A stretch of 64,000 bases of DNA from Planktosalinus sp963975935 (GTDB taxonomy: Bacteria > Bacteroidota > Bacteroidia > Flavobacteriales > Flavobacteriaceae): the NCBI GenBank assembly GCA_963975935.1, contig CAXBIQ010000009.1, positions 62,001-126,000 on the forward strand. Direction: 5' to 3'. A program made the translations under genes and the position numbers. This document shows positions 8,739 to 17,107 of the stretch, piece after piece. Under the pieces are notes generated by a model, which did not search any database, was not told the DNA's origin, and saw only the letters and a program-made list of their open reading frames with translations. Each line of letters starts with the position of its first letter. Position 1 is the first letter of the stretch.

Positions 8739-11318
8739 TTAAATTTCAGAATGTCGTTTTTTACTAATGAGAAAGAAAAAAATAATGGCCAGCAGAATAA
8801 ATATTCCACCAAGGATCAGAATGATGCCTTTGCTTTCAGCTTCCTGATCGAGAGCGCCATAATACACAAATCCGCTCCAGTAATAAGGGGATTTTTTGGC
8901 ATTGGAGATGTCAGGGTTTTCGAGATAATCCAGTTTGGAATGCCGGTTGGCCATAAAAGCTGAATGCTGTTTGCTGTAATGCCCGTAAAAGGAGTTCATG
9001 AGTTGCGAAGTCGAGAGGTCATTGACTTTCCAAAGGCTGAAGAGCAGGTTGTGGGCACCGGCATATTGAAAGCCGCGCGCCAGGCTCATAGCTCCTTCAC
9101 CGCTTTGAATTCTACCGATTCCTGTCTCACAGGCACTCAAAACAACTAGCTTTGGATTCAAATTGAGGCTGTAAAATTCCTGTAAAAGCATAATGTCATC
9201 ATAAAACTCCATCGCGGCAGGGATGGTGAAACTGCCACTGTGAGCGTGGGTGGAAAGATGCAATATGGTATGCGCTTTCGCGAAAGCGATAAAATTTTCC
9301 TTACTGGCTTCCTGATGCATCAACAACCGGGAGTCCATCAAAGAATTCAGGTTTTCAGCTTCGTCCAGTGAATAGGTCAACGGTTGTGAACTGTCTTCAA
9401 ATACCGGAAAAATACCTAACACCGAATTCTTTGTATCTGGTGTTTTAGCGTCGTGGTACAAGGAAGCCGAGGTATTGTAAGTCACACTGTTTTTTTTGAC
9501 CAGAAAGGGCATGCTTGCAAACGATGTGCTTTGAGAGGGTTCGGTTAACAAAGCTTCAAAAGGAACAAAATGCAACAACCCATCAGGGATAAGAATGAGA
9601 TTTTTGTTTTTCGGAAGGTTTTTCGGAAGAATTTTTTTGTATAACGAATGCGCCTGTTCCTTAAATCCAAGAACATCATTAGTAATGGCAGAACTGTTTT
9701 CAAAATAATTGATAAACTGGGAAATCTCTTGGCTGAGGTTTTCATCAACGACAGATTTATGGAAGCTCACCTCTTTATCTGAAATGTCAAAGCGGTACAA
9801 ACCCTCTTTGCCAAAAAAGTATGAGAACAGTACTGCGTTGTCTTCTTCTACTTTGGATTGTAATGTATTCAGAGAAATAGTTTTTGAAAGCGCACCCGGG
9901 TACTTTTGTGCAATTGCAGACTGAAGGTTTTTGAGTTCCAAATTTATTGTGCTTAAAGTGTCATTGAGCACCCGAAGTTTTTCAGAGTCAGCAGTAGTCA
10001 ATTGCTCCCTGATTAACACATTTATTTTTTGTTCCAGAAGGGAGGAAAACGTTTCCCTTTTTTGGAGCAGCGTGTCCTCAGGATAGGAATCTAAAAGGGA
10101 TCGTTGGGAAACCATATCGCGCAGGACTGCTGCTTTGCTTTTTTCGGCGTATCCAAATGCCCGGATTAAGACACTACGCTCTTTGGTTTTTTGATAATGT
10201 TCATAAAGGATTTCAATACACGCTTCGGTGCGTCTTTTTAAAGCCGCCTGATGAATGATTTTGACTTCCTGGGCTGTATATTGTTCTTGCAACAAATCGG
10301 AAACATAAAAACTGAGGTCATAATAGCGCAACGCCTCAAGCCGATTTTCCTGCAATAGCGCCAGTCCGTCAAAAATGGCTAAGAAAGTATTTTCAGCATA
10401 AAGAAGCTCTTGTCTCGGAATCTCTGAGGAGTTGGCATTAGGAATCAAAAATCGCAGGGCTTCCTGATAGTTTTCCACGGCTTTATCAGTCTCTTTTTTT
10501 AGTGCATACACTTTTGCTTTTTCAACATAAAAACGGGCGATGTCGCGTGCTAATAGATTGCTTTCAAATAATTGCTTTTCTGCATTTTCCAGTAAAGCTA
10601 ATGCTGTTTCAAAGTCATTGTTTCGCACGGCCAGTTGGGCAGCGTTGCGCACTTTAAGCAGGTCATATTGTTGGTTTAGGTTTTCACCAAGGGTGGATTG
10701 TGCTTCTTCATACCTTTCAAGGGCCATCAGGTTTGTGGCAAGATTGTTCTCCAAAGCTGTTTTCTGTTGAGGGGAAATCCCTTTTACGTTAAGACCCTCA
10801 CGAATCAATTCGATCGCCGTATTGTGCTTTCCGGTGTTGTGATATACCACAGAGAGGTTGATAATGCCGGCAATGATTTGAGCGGTATTTTTTTGTTTTT
10901 TTGCCAACCCCAAATACCTTACTATGGTGTTTTCGGCATTGGAGAAATCTCCGATGATGGTATAGAGGTTGCCCAGAGGTTTTAAACAATATTCAATGAT
11001 ATCATAACCCTCCAGCTGCTTTTCGCGAAAGCGTTTCAAAGCCTTTTCATAATTACCTATGGCCTTTTGATTGTTGCCAAACTGCCGGTGGTAATAGCCC
11101 ATATTGCTATTTAAAATAACCAATGCTAAATGTTCATCAGCTGTTTGTGTTTGCGTGGAAAAGGCAACTTCTTTTTCTTCCAGTTGCTGAAGGGTAGTGG
11201 GCGTGGGGTTTTTGATAAAATCGTCCAGGGCATTGTAAATAGTATCTTCCGGCGATTGACCAAAGCCCGTTGAGAGACTCAGAATAAACAGGATAACAAG
11301 AAGTTTTGGAAATTTCAT
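8739..11318 (-). CDS. TPR-CHAT predicted caspase-like protease, exported and membrane-anchored
   Basis: 859 residues. It has an N-terminal signal peptide (to about residue 20), then many TPR units to about residue 400, for example YEKALKRFREK and AVENYQEALRFL. A linker precedes a C-terminal CHAT domain with the catalytic pair in LSTHAHSG (His691) and LSACETGIG (Cys730), plus SGEGAMSLARGFQYAGA. A transmembrane helix near 830-850 is followed by KKRHSEI. CHAT is a clan CD cysteine-protease fold. Signal peptide, TPRs and anchor suggest the protease faces the periplasm. It starts 12 bp after the PKD/barrel gene and is cotranscribed with it. The substrate is unknown. It is not accompanied by gasdermin or Cas genes. 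Confidence 0.88.
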   Translation of the reverse strand: MKFPKLLVILFILSLSTGFGQSPEDTIYNALDDFIKNPTPTTLQQLEEKEVAFSTQTQTADEHLALVILNSNMGYYHRQFGNNQKAIGNYEKALKRFREKQLEGYDIIEYCLKPLGNLYTIIGDFSNAENTIVRYLGLAKKQKNTAQIIAGIINLSVVYHNTGKHNTAIELIREGLNVKGISPQQKTALENNLATNLMALERYEEAQSTLGENLNQQYDLLKVRNAAQLAVRNNDFETALALLENAEKQLFESNLLARDIARFYVEKAKVYALKKETDKAVENYQEALRFLIPNANSSEIPRQELLYAENTFLAIFDGLALLQENRLEALRYYDLSFYVSDLLQEQYTAQEVKIIHQAALKRRTEACIEILYEHYQKTKERSVLIRAFGYAEKSKAAVLRDMVSQRSLLDSYPEDTLLQKRETFSSLLEQKINVLIREQLTTADSEKLRVLNDTLSTINLELKNLQSAIAQKYPGALSKTISLNTLQSKVEEDNAVLFSYFFGKEGLYRFDISDKEVSFHKSVVDENLSQEISQFINYFENSSAITNDVLGFKEQAHSLYKKILPKNLPKNKNLILIPDGLLHFVPFEALLTEPSQSTSFASMPFLVKKNSVTYNTSASLYHDAKTPDTKNSVLGIFPVFEDSSQPLTYSLDEAENLNSLMDSRLLMHQEASKENFIAFAKAHTILHLSTHAHSGSFTIPAAMEFYDDIMLLQEFYSLNLNPKLVVLSACETGIGRIQSGEGAMSLARGFQYAGAHNLLFSLWKVNDLSTSQLMNSFYGHYSKQHSAFMANRHSKLDYLENPDISNAKKSPYYWSGFVYYGALDQEAESKGIILILGGIFILLAIIFFFLISKKRHSEI

Positions 11319-11330
11319 CCGGGCTGCATT

Positions 11331-13298
11331 TTAAAATTTCCAGATGGCATACAACTGTATCTGGCTGTTGGGGGCATTGAAATTATAGACATAGCGCACA
11401 CCGGCACTGGGACCAATGCGGGCAATACCGGCATTAAAGCCCACAAATACCCCGGTCTGGAAATTGTCAAAACCTGTATTGGTGGTTTCAAGCGTGGTAA
11501 AATCCTTGGTATCATCCCTGAATGTAATCCCTTCTGAAGGAATAAACAAGCTGTACTCGCCCGTGTTTTTTTCACACACCTCGCTGCTCAGGTCGATTTT
11601 TAACTGAACCCCTGTGCCTACTGCCAGAAAATTGTTGAGGTTATATCTGTAAGAAGCAGGAACGAGGTACAACGAAATGTTTTGATGCTCTTTGAGCTGT
11701 TCGATGTCATAAGTTTCCACAAAACCATTGGCTGTGGTGGTTTCTTCCGTAAAAGTATTCAACGCATCAAAAGAGTTTGCCGAAATCATCAACTCTGCCT
11801 GTAAATAACCGCGATAGGACTTGTAGGGCGAAATAGTGGCTCCCACAAAATATTCCCTGTGGTTGTCAAGATCAGGGGAAATCATAGTTCCGGCTTTGGC
11901 GCCAATGGAGATGCCGGGCACAAAGCGTGTGGTGGCATAATTGGTGATGATGGGTTCGTTTTTATCAAAATATATAGCGGTGCGGCTGCGTGTTTTCTTT
12001 TTATGAAAGTCTTTGGCGAGTTTGATGTTGTATTTGACAAAACCTTTGGTGGAGTCATATTCCTTGACATTTTTTTGTTCACTGCCGGGCAGGTAAATAT
12101 TTTTAAACTTAAAGATGGCTTTGGTATCAGTAAAGGTCGTGTCGATACAGCTGTAAATCACTTCTTCTTTAGGGCAAATGGGGCACTCCGGATAAAGATC
12201 AGTGATTTCAATAGTGCTTTTGTCAAACATATCGGGGATTTCGGTTTCCAGTCTAATCGTTCGCGCAGGGCCTTCTCCGTTATTCTGGAACTTGGTTTTA
12301 AACTTAAAGGTTTTAAAACGCACCAGGCGGTAGTTCATTACCGTGGCATTGGAGGACATTTTGTTGGGATCGTGTGAAGTGACGATTTCCATTTCCATTT
12401 CCTTGACTTTGTGGTTGTCAAAATTGGCGTCGGGCACATAGATGCTCCTCACAGTAACAATGGCACTGGTGTCTTTGAGCATCTCGGGGGTGGTGCGCAG
12501 GGTAAAAAAGATGTTGCGTTCTTCACCGGGCTCCATACCATCAAATTCGAGCAGGGTGTGTTCTTTATAATATTCTTGTGATTCCTCCAGGGTGAGGGGC
12601 AGGTTGGTTTTTTCGGTGGTGTCTGTCCATTTTTTGGTGAGGTGCAAAATTTCGTTTTTCGCAGAAGCGATTAAGGTTTCTTGTTCTTCGGTGTTTCCCG
12701 TGGAAGCAAAAAGGAGGTCTTGCCGTTGTTTTTCGCCGTGATAGGTTCGGGTATCGGTGAGTTCAAAGTTATTGGCTTTGTATTGTTTTTCGTTGTAAAA
12801 CAGATAGAGTTTGCCTGAAGTGATATAGTCTTTTGGGTTTTTATAGCGCATCACCACGACGATTTCTTCTTCAGGGATGGGCTCACGGTTGCGCAGCAGC
12901 TCAATATCGTCTGTCATGGAAGCTGACTCTTGATAGTCTTGAGTGACTTTATCAACCTTTACTTTTTGAGGTCGTGTGGCGGGTGTTTTGCCATTGTCAT
13001 AGTGATTGGTGGCCCAGAGTTGCACTTCATAGTCACCTTCCTTTTCATAGACATGTTGCGGGTTTTTTTCTTTACTGTAATTACCATCTCCAAATTCCCA
13101 GTAATAAGAATAAAATGCTTTGGGTGCCCCGGCAATTTGAATGAGTGGAGGTGTCTCCGGTGAGAAATCAATTTGATTGCCCAGGATGTCATAACCAAAT
13201 GTAGCCGTGCGTGTGAGAGTGTCTGTAACGGTTGTTTGTTGAGCTACAAGCGAAAAAGAGCACAAACCTAAAAGGAATAAAATGATTTTGCAGTTCAT
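11331..13298 (-). CDS. PKD-domain protein with C-terminal outer-membrane barrel-like region
   Basis: 655 residues from the ATG at 13298. An upstream in-frame ATG at 13349 would add 17 residues before the signal peptide MNCKIILFLLGLCSFSLVAQ, so the inner start is preferred. A PKD domain (YYWEFGDGNYS ... KNPQHVYEKEGDYEVQLWA) follows. The middle has a conserved SHDPNKM motif and FQNNGEGPARTIRLETEIPD, resembling the DUF11-like or DUF7619-like repeats of surface proteins. The last 180 residues alternate aromatic beta-strands and end in IWKF, as in outer-membrane barrels. It precedes the CHAT gene in one operon and may carry or position the CHAT protein at the envelope. Function unknown. Confidence 0.75.
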   Translation of the reverse strand: MNCKIILFLLGLCSFSLVAQQTTVTDTLTRTATFGYDILGNQIDFSPETPPLIQIAGAPKAFYSYYWEFGDGNYSKEKNPQHVYEKEGDYEVQLWATNHYDNGKTPATRPQKVKVDKVTQDYQESASMTDDIELLRNREPIPEEEIVVVMRYKNPKDYITSGKLYLFYNEKQYKANNFELTDTRTYHGEKQRQDLLFASTGNTEEQETLIASAKNEILHLTKKWTDTTEKTNLPLTLEESQEYYKEHTLLEFDGMEPGEERNIFFTLRTTPEMLKDTSAIVTVRSIYVPDANFDNHKVKEMEMEIVTSHDPNKMSSNATVMNYRLVRFKTFKFKTKFQNNGEGPARTIRLETEIPDMFDKSTIEITDLYPECPICPKEEVIYSCIDTTFTDTKAIFKFKNIYLPGSEQKNVKEYDSTKGFVKYNIKLAKDFHKKKTRSRTAIYFDKNEPIITNYATTRFVPGISIGAKAGTMISPDLDNHREYFVGATISPYKSYRGYLQAELMISANSFDALNTFTEETTTANGFVETYDIEQLKEHQNISLYLVPASYRYNLNNFLAVGTGVQLKIDLSSEVCEKNTGEYSLFIPSEGITFRDDTKDFTTLETTNTGFDNFQTGVFVGFNAGIARIGPSAGVRYVYNFNAPNSQIQLYAIWKF

Positions 13299-13332
13299 TT
13301 TGAATTTTTGGTTAGATAAATTAAAGATATAA

Positions 13333-13366
13333 AAAAGTGATGACAACACAGGTTGCCATCACTTTT
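13333..13366 (-). terminator. terminator-like hairpin between lipoprotein and PKD genes
   Basis: AAAAGTGATGACAAC (13333-13347) pairs with the complementary segment at 13352-13366 with one mismatch. On the minus strand the hairpin is followed by a T run. It ends lipoprotein 13389-14327 and leaves only about 33 bp for a separate promoter of the PKD-CHAT pair, so partial read-through is likely. Confidence 0.75.
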
Positions 13367-13388
13367 ATTGGCTAATTAAAATAGAATA

Positions 13389-14327
13389 TTAAGGTAAATT
13401 ATTGATGATTTGGGTCAATTCTTCTACAGTAGCGATGGCAGTTTCTTCCAATGTAAAGGTAACTTGTTGCCCGTTCTCAACGGTGATGGTTTGAATGGCA
13501 TATCTGAAATCGCCTTCGTGTTCTGATAAGAAAATGATGTGTGCTTCAAGTCCTATGGGGAACTCTCCGTAAAGAAATGCCAGGCTGCTGCTTTCACCCA
13601 CCCTTGCCAGATAGACTGAAGCGTTGTTGTTATCGAAACCTTGGGGTACTGCGATTTGGATTTCGGTTTTAGGATCGGGATCTGCAATAAAAACATCACA
13701 GTTAAACCATCCAAAGTTTTCTACAAAAGCATTGTATGACGTTCCATTTTGCTGGTCTATCCAAAATTCAGTGTTTTGCGGCAACCATACCAGATTGTCA
13801 TCTTCATCAATCTCGCCTACAAAAGGTCCCATTCCGGGAACTTCACCGCCTGTTAGGTCAGCAGGCACGCTAATCATCATACCACAGTCCAGGGTGAGTT
13901 CTTCACCGTTTTGGTAAGCTTTGATGTGGAATTCACCACCTGAGATGAGTTGTCCCATTTCATCGCTTTGGTCTTTACCAACTGTAGTTGCATTGGTAGT
14001 GAGCATATTGCCACGGTCAAAAACTTCAACATATTCCAGATCAACTTCGCCGGTTACAGGATCACCATTTAAAGTGAGGCAATTCGCCCAAATGGCAAGA
14101 GTAACACCGGCTTCCGATTCAAAAGTAATCCCATCTTCTGCATTAAAAGTGGCGTTTTGTTTTAAATTGTTGAATGCTTCATCCTGTAGTCCTTTAAAAG
14201 CGGCTGCAGTGGGTGGCGTAAAAGGGTTTTCTTCAATGGGCTCAAAGCCGTCATCGTCTTTACTACAACTTGTAATTAAAAATAATGTAGCTACTAAAAG
14301 TGTGAATGTGATTCTTAAATTTTTCAT
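13389..14327 (-). CDS. lipoprotein, paralogue of the 14483-15454 protein
   Basis: 312 residues. The lipobox is LITSC with Cys21, followed by SKDDDGFEPIEENPFTPP. The body contains FESEAGVTLAIWANCLTLNGDPVTGEVDLEYVE-like beta-rich sequence, ISGGEFHIKAYQNGEELTLDCG and VPADLTGG, and then FGWFNCDVFIADPDPKTEIQ. The neighbouring gene shares this architecture and many of these motifs, so the two are diverged tandem duplicates. No enzyme motif is seen. The promoter region carries the GTAAC element shared with the paralogue, suggesting control by the sigma factor at 15756. It probably sits on the outer membrane and works with the PKD/CHAT proteins, but this is inferred from context. Confidence 0.8.
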   Translation of the reverse strand: MKNLRITFTLLVATLFLITSCSKDDDGFEPIEENPFTPPTAAAFKGLQDEAFNNLKQNATFNAEDGITFESEAGVTLAIWANCLTLNGDPVTGEVDLEYVEVFDRGNMLTTNATTVGKDQSDEMGQLISGGEFHIKAYQNGEELTLDCGMMISVPADLTGGEVPGMGPFVGEIDEDDNLVWLPQNTEFWIDQQNGTSYNAFVENFGWFNCDVFIADPDPKTEIQIAVPQGFDNNNASVYLARVGESSSLAFLYGEFPIGLEAHIIFLSEHEGDFRYAIQTITVENGQQVTFTLEETAIATVEELTQIINNLP

Positions 14328-14367
14328 GATTTCTAAATTTTAAAGGTTTAAATTTTTATTGTTTACA

Positions 14368-14403
14368 TCCTTATATCAACTGGGTTTTAAATTTGTTACC
14401 CCT
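14368..14403 (-). promoter_or_regulatory. candidate ECF-sigma promoter of lipoprotein 13389-14327
   Basis: On the minus strand AGGGGTAAC (14403-14395) is followed after 17 nt by GATATAAGGA (14377-14368), about 40 nt before the ATG. The same layout occurs upstream of the paralogous lipoprotein. It does not resemble the TTTG/TAnnTTTG housekeeping promoter. Confidence 0.55.
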
Positions 14404-14420
14404 AAATTTTATTTTTTTTC

Positions 14421-14448
14421 AAAAAAAACCCTGCAGTGTTTGCAGGGT
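14421..14448 (-). terminator. rho-independent terminator of lipoprotein 14483-15454
   Basis: ACCCTGCA (14428-14435) and TGCAGGGT (14441-14448) form a perfect 8-bp stem with a 5-nt loop. Plus-strand A8 at 14421-14428 becomes the U run on the minus transcript. Confidence 0.85.
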
Positions 14449-14482
14449 ATTGGTGTTTATAAAAAAATATTTAGAATTTCCT

Positions 14483-15454
14483 TTACGGTAATGCAGCGAT
14501 AAGTGTTTGTAACTCTTCAAGTGTCGCCGTTTGTGTTTCGCTGTGTGCGATGGTAAAAAGCCCGTTTTCAGTAACGGTGATGGGTTTGATGGTATAGCGC
14601 CACAGGTTTTCCTCAGCAGTTACAAAAATTAAATGTACCTCAAGTCCCACAGGCAGTTGACCGTAATGTTCAGAAAACATATTCGTTTCGGGATTGAAAG
14701 TATCAAGATGGGCAAGGCCGGTTGATTCACCGTCAAAAGAAAGGTATATGGAAGCGTTTTGAGCGGTATAGCCTTCAGTGACCAATACCTGTAGGGTGGT
14801 TTTGGGACGGGGGTCGTCAAAGAAACGATCGATGTTTGTCCAGCCAAAATCCTGAAAAAACGTAAAATAATTATCGCCTTCTATAAAGGCTTCCCCGTTG
14901 GGGTTGGCCTCCCAGGTGAGATTGTCATTATCGTCAATCACTCCGGCCCAAAGTGTCATATCTTCATCCGGTCCGCCTGTTAAAGCTGTGGGCACAATGA
15001 GCTGTATACCACAAACTGGAAGTACTTCCTCACCGTTTCGTGTAATGTTGATGTAAAAGGCACCGCCGGTGAGCAGCATGGCCTTGTTTCCGTCTGGCAT
15101 GCGTCCCATGGTGGGTTTGTTGGGGCCCAACATTTCATCCCGACTGTAAAATTCAATAAATTCCAGTTCCACTTCGTCAAGAATGAGTTCGCCGTCAAGG
15201 GTGGTTAAACAGCCCGGGAATATTTGCAGTTGCGCGCCGTTGCCTGAAGTGAACTCAATACCTTCTTCTGCGATAAAGGTTTCATTTTGAATGTTTTGTT
15301 CCAAAGCTGCCTGTCTCAAGACATTAAAACTTTCCGAAGAAGGGGGCGTAAAGGTAGTTTCTTCGATAGGGTCGTCACAACAGGTTTCCCGGTCACAACT
15401 TAGTAATGTGAACATAAAAAACAGGGAGAGAAAAAAGGAAGCCTTTATTTTCAT
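14483..15454 (-). CDS. lipoprotein, first gene of the CHAT locus
   Basis: 323 residues with a lipobox LLSC (Cys20) and then DRETCCDDPIEETTFTPP. It shares with the next gene the motifs GGAFYINITRNGEEVLPVCG, VPTALTGG, QDFGWTNIDRFFDDPRPKTT, and a C-terminal TATLEELQTLIAALP matching TVEELTQIINNLP of the paralogue. The cysteines after the lipobox (CC) are unusual. It is divergent from the sigma factor gene across a 301-bp intergenic region that holds a GTAAC-type promoter element and a hairpin in the leader. No enzymatic motif is recognised. An envelope role with the PKD/CHAT proteins is inferred from gene order. Confidence 0.8.
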   Translation of the reverse strand: MKIKASFFLSLFFMFTLLSCDRETCCDDPIEETTFTPPSSESFNVLRQAALEQNIQNETFIAEEGIEFTSGNGAQLQIFPGCLTTLDGELILDEVELEFIEFYSRDEMLGPNKPTMGRMPDGNKAMLLTGGAFYINITRNGEEVLPVCGIQLIVPTALTGGPDEDMTLWAGVIDDNDNLTWEANPNGEAFIEGDNYFTFFQDFGWTNIDRFFDDPRPKTTLQVLVTEGYTAQNASIYLSFDGESTGLAHLDTFNPETNMFSEHYGQLPVGLEVHLIFVTAEENLWRYTIKPITVTENGLFTIAHSETQTATLEELQTLIAALP

Positions 15455-15523
15455 GATTGAAATTCTATTTAATACCGGTCTTTACCAAATGTACAAAAAA
15501 CCAATGAAATGAATTGTAAAATG

Positions 15524-15559
15524 AAAACCCCGATGCAGACCAACAAAGCACGGGGTTTT
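15524..15559. other. terminator-like hairpin inside the divergent intergenic region
   Basis: The 301-bp gap 15455-15755 contains this hairpin: AAAACCCCG (15524-15532) and CGGGGTTTT (15551-15559), with an 18-nt loop. It lies between the GTAAC promoter element (15614-15649) and the start of the minus-strand lipoprotein, so it would be in that gene's leader and could attenuate transcription. The rest of the gap is AT-rich with no plausible gene. Confidence 0.5.
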
Positions 15560-15613
15560 CGACACTAACAAACAAAACAAAGCAGATTTCATTATGTCAT
15601 TACCTTGTTTTCA

Positions 15614-15649
15614 CCTTTAGATACATTTTGGTTACTTTTTGTTACCCCT
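15614..15649 (-). promoter_or_regulatory. candidate ECF-sigma promoter of lipoprotein 14483-15454
   Basis: On the minus strand AGGGGTAAC (15649-15641), 17 nt, then TATCTAAAGG (15623-15614). The upstream block is 12 identical bases with the paralogue promoter (TTTGTTACCCCT on the plus strand) and the spacing is identical. A second GTAAC copy lies inside the spacer. Confidence 0.55.
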
Positions 15650-15755
15650 TTTTTTGGATTTTTTATCTTTTGCCTTGTGTTTGCTTACTTTATTAGCTGA
15701 TTAGCTATTCTATAATAAAAAATCTTTAGTACTTTCGTTATGTAAACACAAATCC

Positions 15756-16337
15756 ATGAGTGCATCCAACATTCACGAAGACCAAAAATTCATTGACGGA
15801 CTTGCCCAAAACAACTCCTTTGTCATTAAGGCAATCTATGACAAATTTGCCCCTAAAGTCATCGGGTATGTATGTAATAACAGTGGGGACAGGGAGCAGG
15901 CTGAAGATTTGATTCAGGAAGTGCTTCTTGTGATTTATGACCAGGCAATAACCAAAAATTTACAACTCACTTGTCCTTTTGACGCTTATTTCTTTTTGTT
16001 GTGTAAGCGAAAATGGCTTAATATTTTGAAGAAATCTTCACTACAGGAGGTAACAATTAATGAAGAAATTGTATCTGCTAATGAACCCGTGCAGGAACCG
16101 GTTTTGGAAACCGAGAACTTTGCAACTAGGCAAAGCCTTTATGAGCATATGTTTCAAAAAATTGGAGATGTTTGTAAAGAATTGCTGACCAAAAGTTTTG
16201 AATTGGATTCTATGGAGGAAGTCGCCAAGGCACTCAATGTGACCTATGGCTACGCCCGAAAAAAGAAATCGCTCTGCATTGGTAAATTAACCAAAATGAT
16301 ACAGGAGTCTCCTGTGTACCAAAACTTAAAACATTAA
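15756..16337 (+). CDS. RNA polymerase sigma-70 family factor, ECF-like
   Basis: 193 residues, the size of a group IV (ECF-type) sigma factor. Region 2 is at about 20-85 with NSGDREQAEDLIQEVLLVIYDQ and the following AYFFLLCKRKWLNIL helix. Region 4 is near 150-185 with SMEEVAKALNVTYGYARKKK, a helix-turn-helix for -35 recognition. It is followed after 4 bp by a TPR protein with one membrane helix, the usual place for an anti-sigma factor. It is divergent from the lipoprotein-PKD-CHAT genes, whose promoters share a non-housekeeping element, so it is the best candidate to activate them. Confidence 0.85.
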   Translation: MSASNIHEDQKFIDGLAQNNSFVIKAIYDKFAPKVIGYVCNNSGDREQAEDLIQEVLLVIYDQAITKNLQLTCPFDAYFFLLCKRKWLNILKKSSLQEVTINEEIVSANEPVQEPVLETENFATRQSLYEHMFQKIGDVCKELLTKSFELDSMEEVAKALNVTYGYARKKKSLCIGKLTKMIQESPVYQNLKH

Positions 16338-16341
16338 TGCG

Positions 16342-17079
16342 ATGGAAGATCGTGACTACATTTTATTTGAAGATTATATCACACACTCCCTCTCTGAAAG
16401 TGAACGCGAAACCTTTGAGAAGCGATTAAGGGAAGACAAACCTTTTCGGGAAGCTTTTGAACTTTACAGGGAAACTTCGGCGTTTTTAGAACATAAATTT
16501 TCAGATAAAACCGAACGGGAAGCTTTTAAAGCCAATCTTTCAAAAATTAGCAGTGCCCAATCACGCAGTAGGAAACCATCTGCTAAAAAAGTAAAACTTT
16601 TACACCCCTGGAAATTGGCTGTTGCTGCTTCTATAATAGTATTAGTTGGGTTTTTCTATTCGCAGTGGTTTACCACTCCGTTTTATAATGATTATGCAGA
16701 TTATCCCCAGATAAGTCTTGCCGTAAGGGGTGATGTAAACCAAATAACAGCCCAAGCCGAAAACGCCTTCAACTCCCAAAATTACCGGGAAGCCATTCCG
16801 CTCTTTAAAAATCTGTTGGAAAGTGAGCCCGAAAACCGGGAGATTCAATTGTTCTTGGCTGTGTCCCTTGTAGAAGAAAACGCTTTCGCGGAAGCAGACA
16901 CCCTGTTTGATTCCCTCTTAAAAGAACCTTCAGCTTACTTAAACCAGGCCCGATGGTATGCTGCTTTAAGCAAACTCAAACAAAAAGAATATGGGGAAAC
17001 AGAAGCCATTCTGAGACTCATCCCCGAAGAGGCAGAGGAATATCCCCAAGCACAAAAATTACTTAAGAAACTAAAATAG
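16342..17079 (+). CDS. single-pass membrane TPR protein, putative anti-sigma partner
   Basis: 245 residues. Residues 1-90 are charged and cytoplasmic (DYILFEDYITHSLSESERE is similar in position to anti-sigma N-termini). One transmembrane helix follows at about 91-109 (KLAVAASIIVLVGFFYSQWF). The periplasmic part has TPR-like units: AENAFNSQNYREAIPLFKNL, EIQLFLAVSLVEENAFAEAD and ARWYAALSKLKQKEYGETEA. It begins 4 bp after the sigma factor stop, so the two are translationally linked. No classical zinc-binding anti-sigma motif is seen. The regulatory role is inferred from position and topology. Confidence 0.75.
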   Translation: MEDRDYILFEDYITHSLSESERETFEKRLREDKPFREAFELYRETSAFLEHKFSDKTEREAFKANLSKISSAQSRSRKPSAKKVKLLHPWKLAVAASIIVLVGFFYSQWFTTPFYNDYADYPQISLAVRGDVNQITAQAENAFNSQNYREAIPLFKNLLESEPENREIQLFLAVSLVEENAFAEADTLFDSLLKEPSAYLNQARWYAALSKLKQKEYGETEAILRLIPEEAEEYPQAQKLLKKLK

Positions 17080-17082
17080 CCG

Positions 17083-17090
17083 TACTTTTG
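17083..17090 (+). promoter_or_regulatory. -7 promoter element of era (TACTTTTG)
   Basis: TACTTTTG matches TAnnTTTG exactly, 17 bp before the era ATG and 3 bp after the previous stop codon. It implies a very short leader. Confidence 0.6.
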
Positions 17091-17107
17091 CAGTTCAAAT
17101 TCTTGTT

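Noticed and set aside
8739..11318. TPR-CHAT protein as part of a CRISPR type III or gasdermin-like defence system
   Set aside because: No Cas, gasdermin or repeat array is present, and the protein has a signal peptide and membrane anchor, which such cytoplasmic defence proteases lack.
11859..12377. 172-codon plus-strand frame opposite the PKD/barrel gene
   Set aside because: It lies wholly inside the minus-strand gene that has clear domains, and its own sequence shows no family motif, so it is an antisense shadow.
13299..13349. Upstream ATG of the PKD/barrel gene
   Set aside because: It adds 17 residues in front of the signal peptide and runs into the preceding terminator hairpin; ATG 13298 is preferred.
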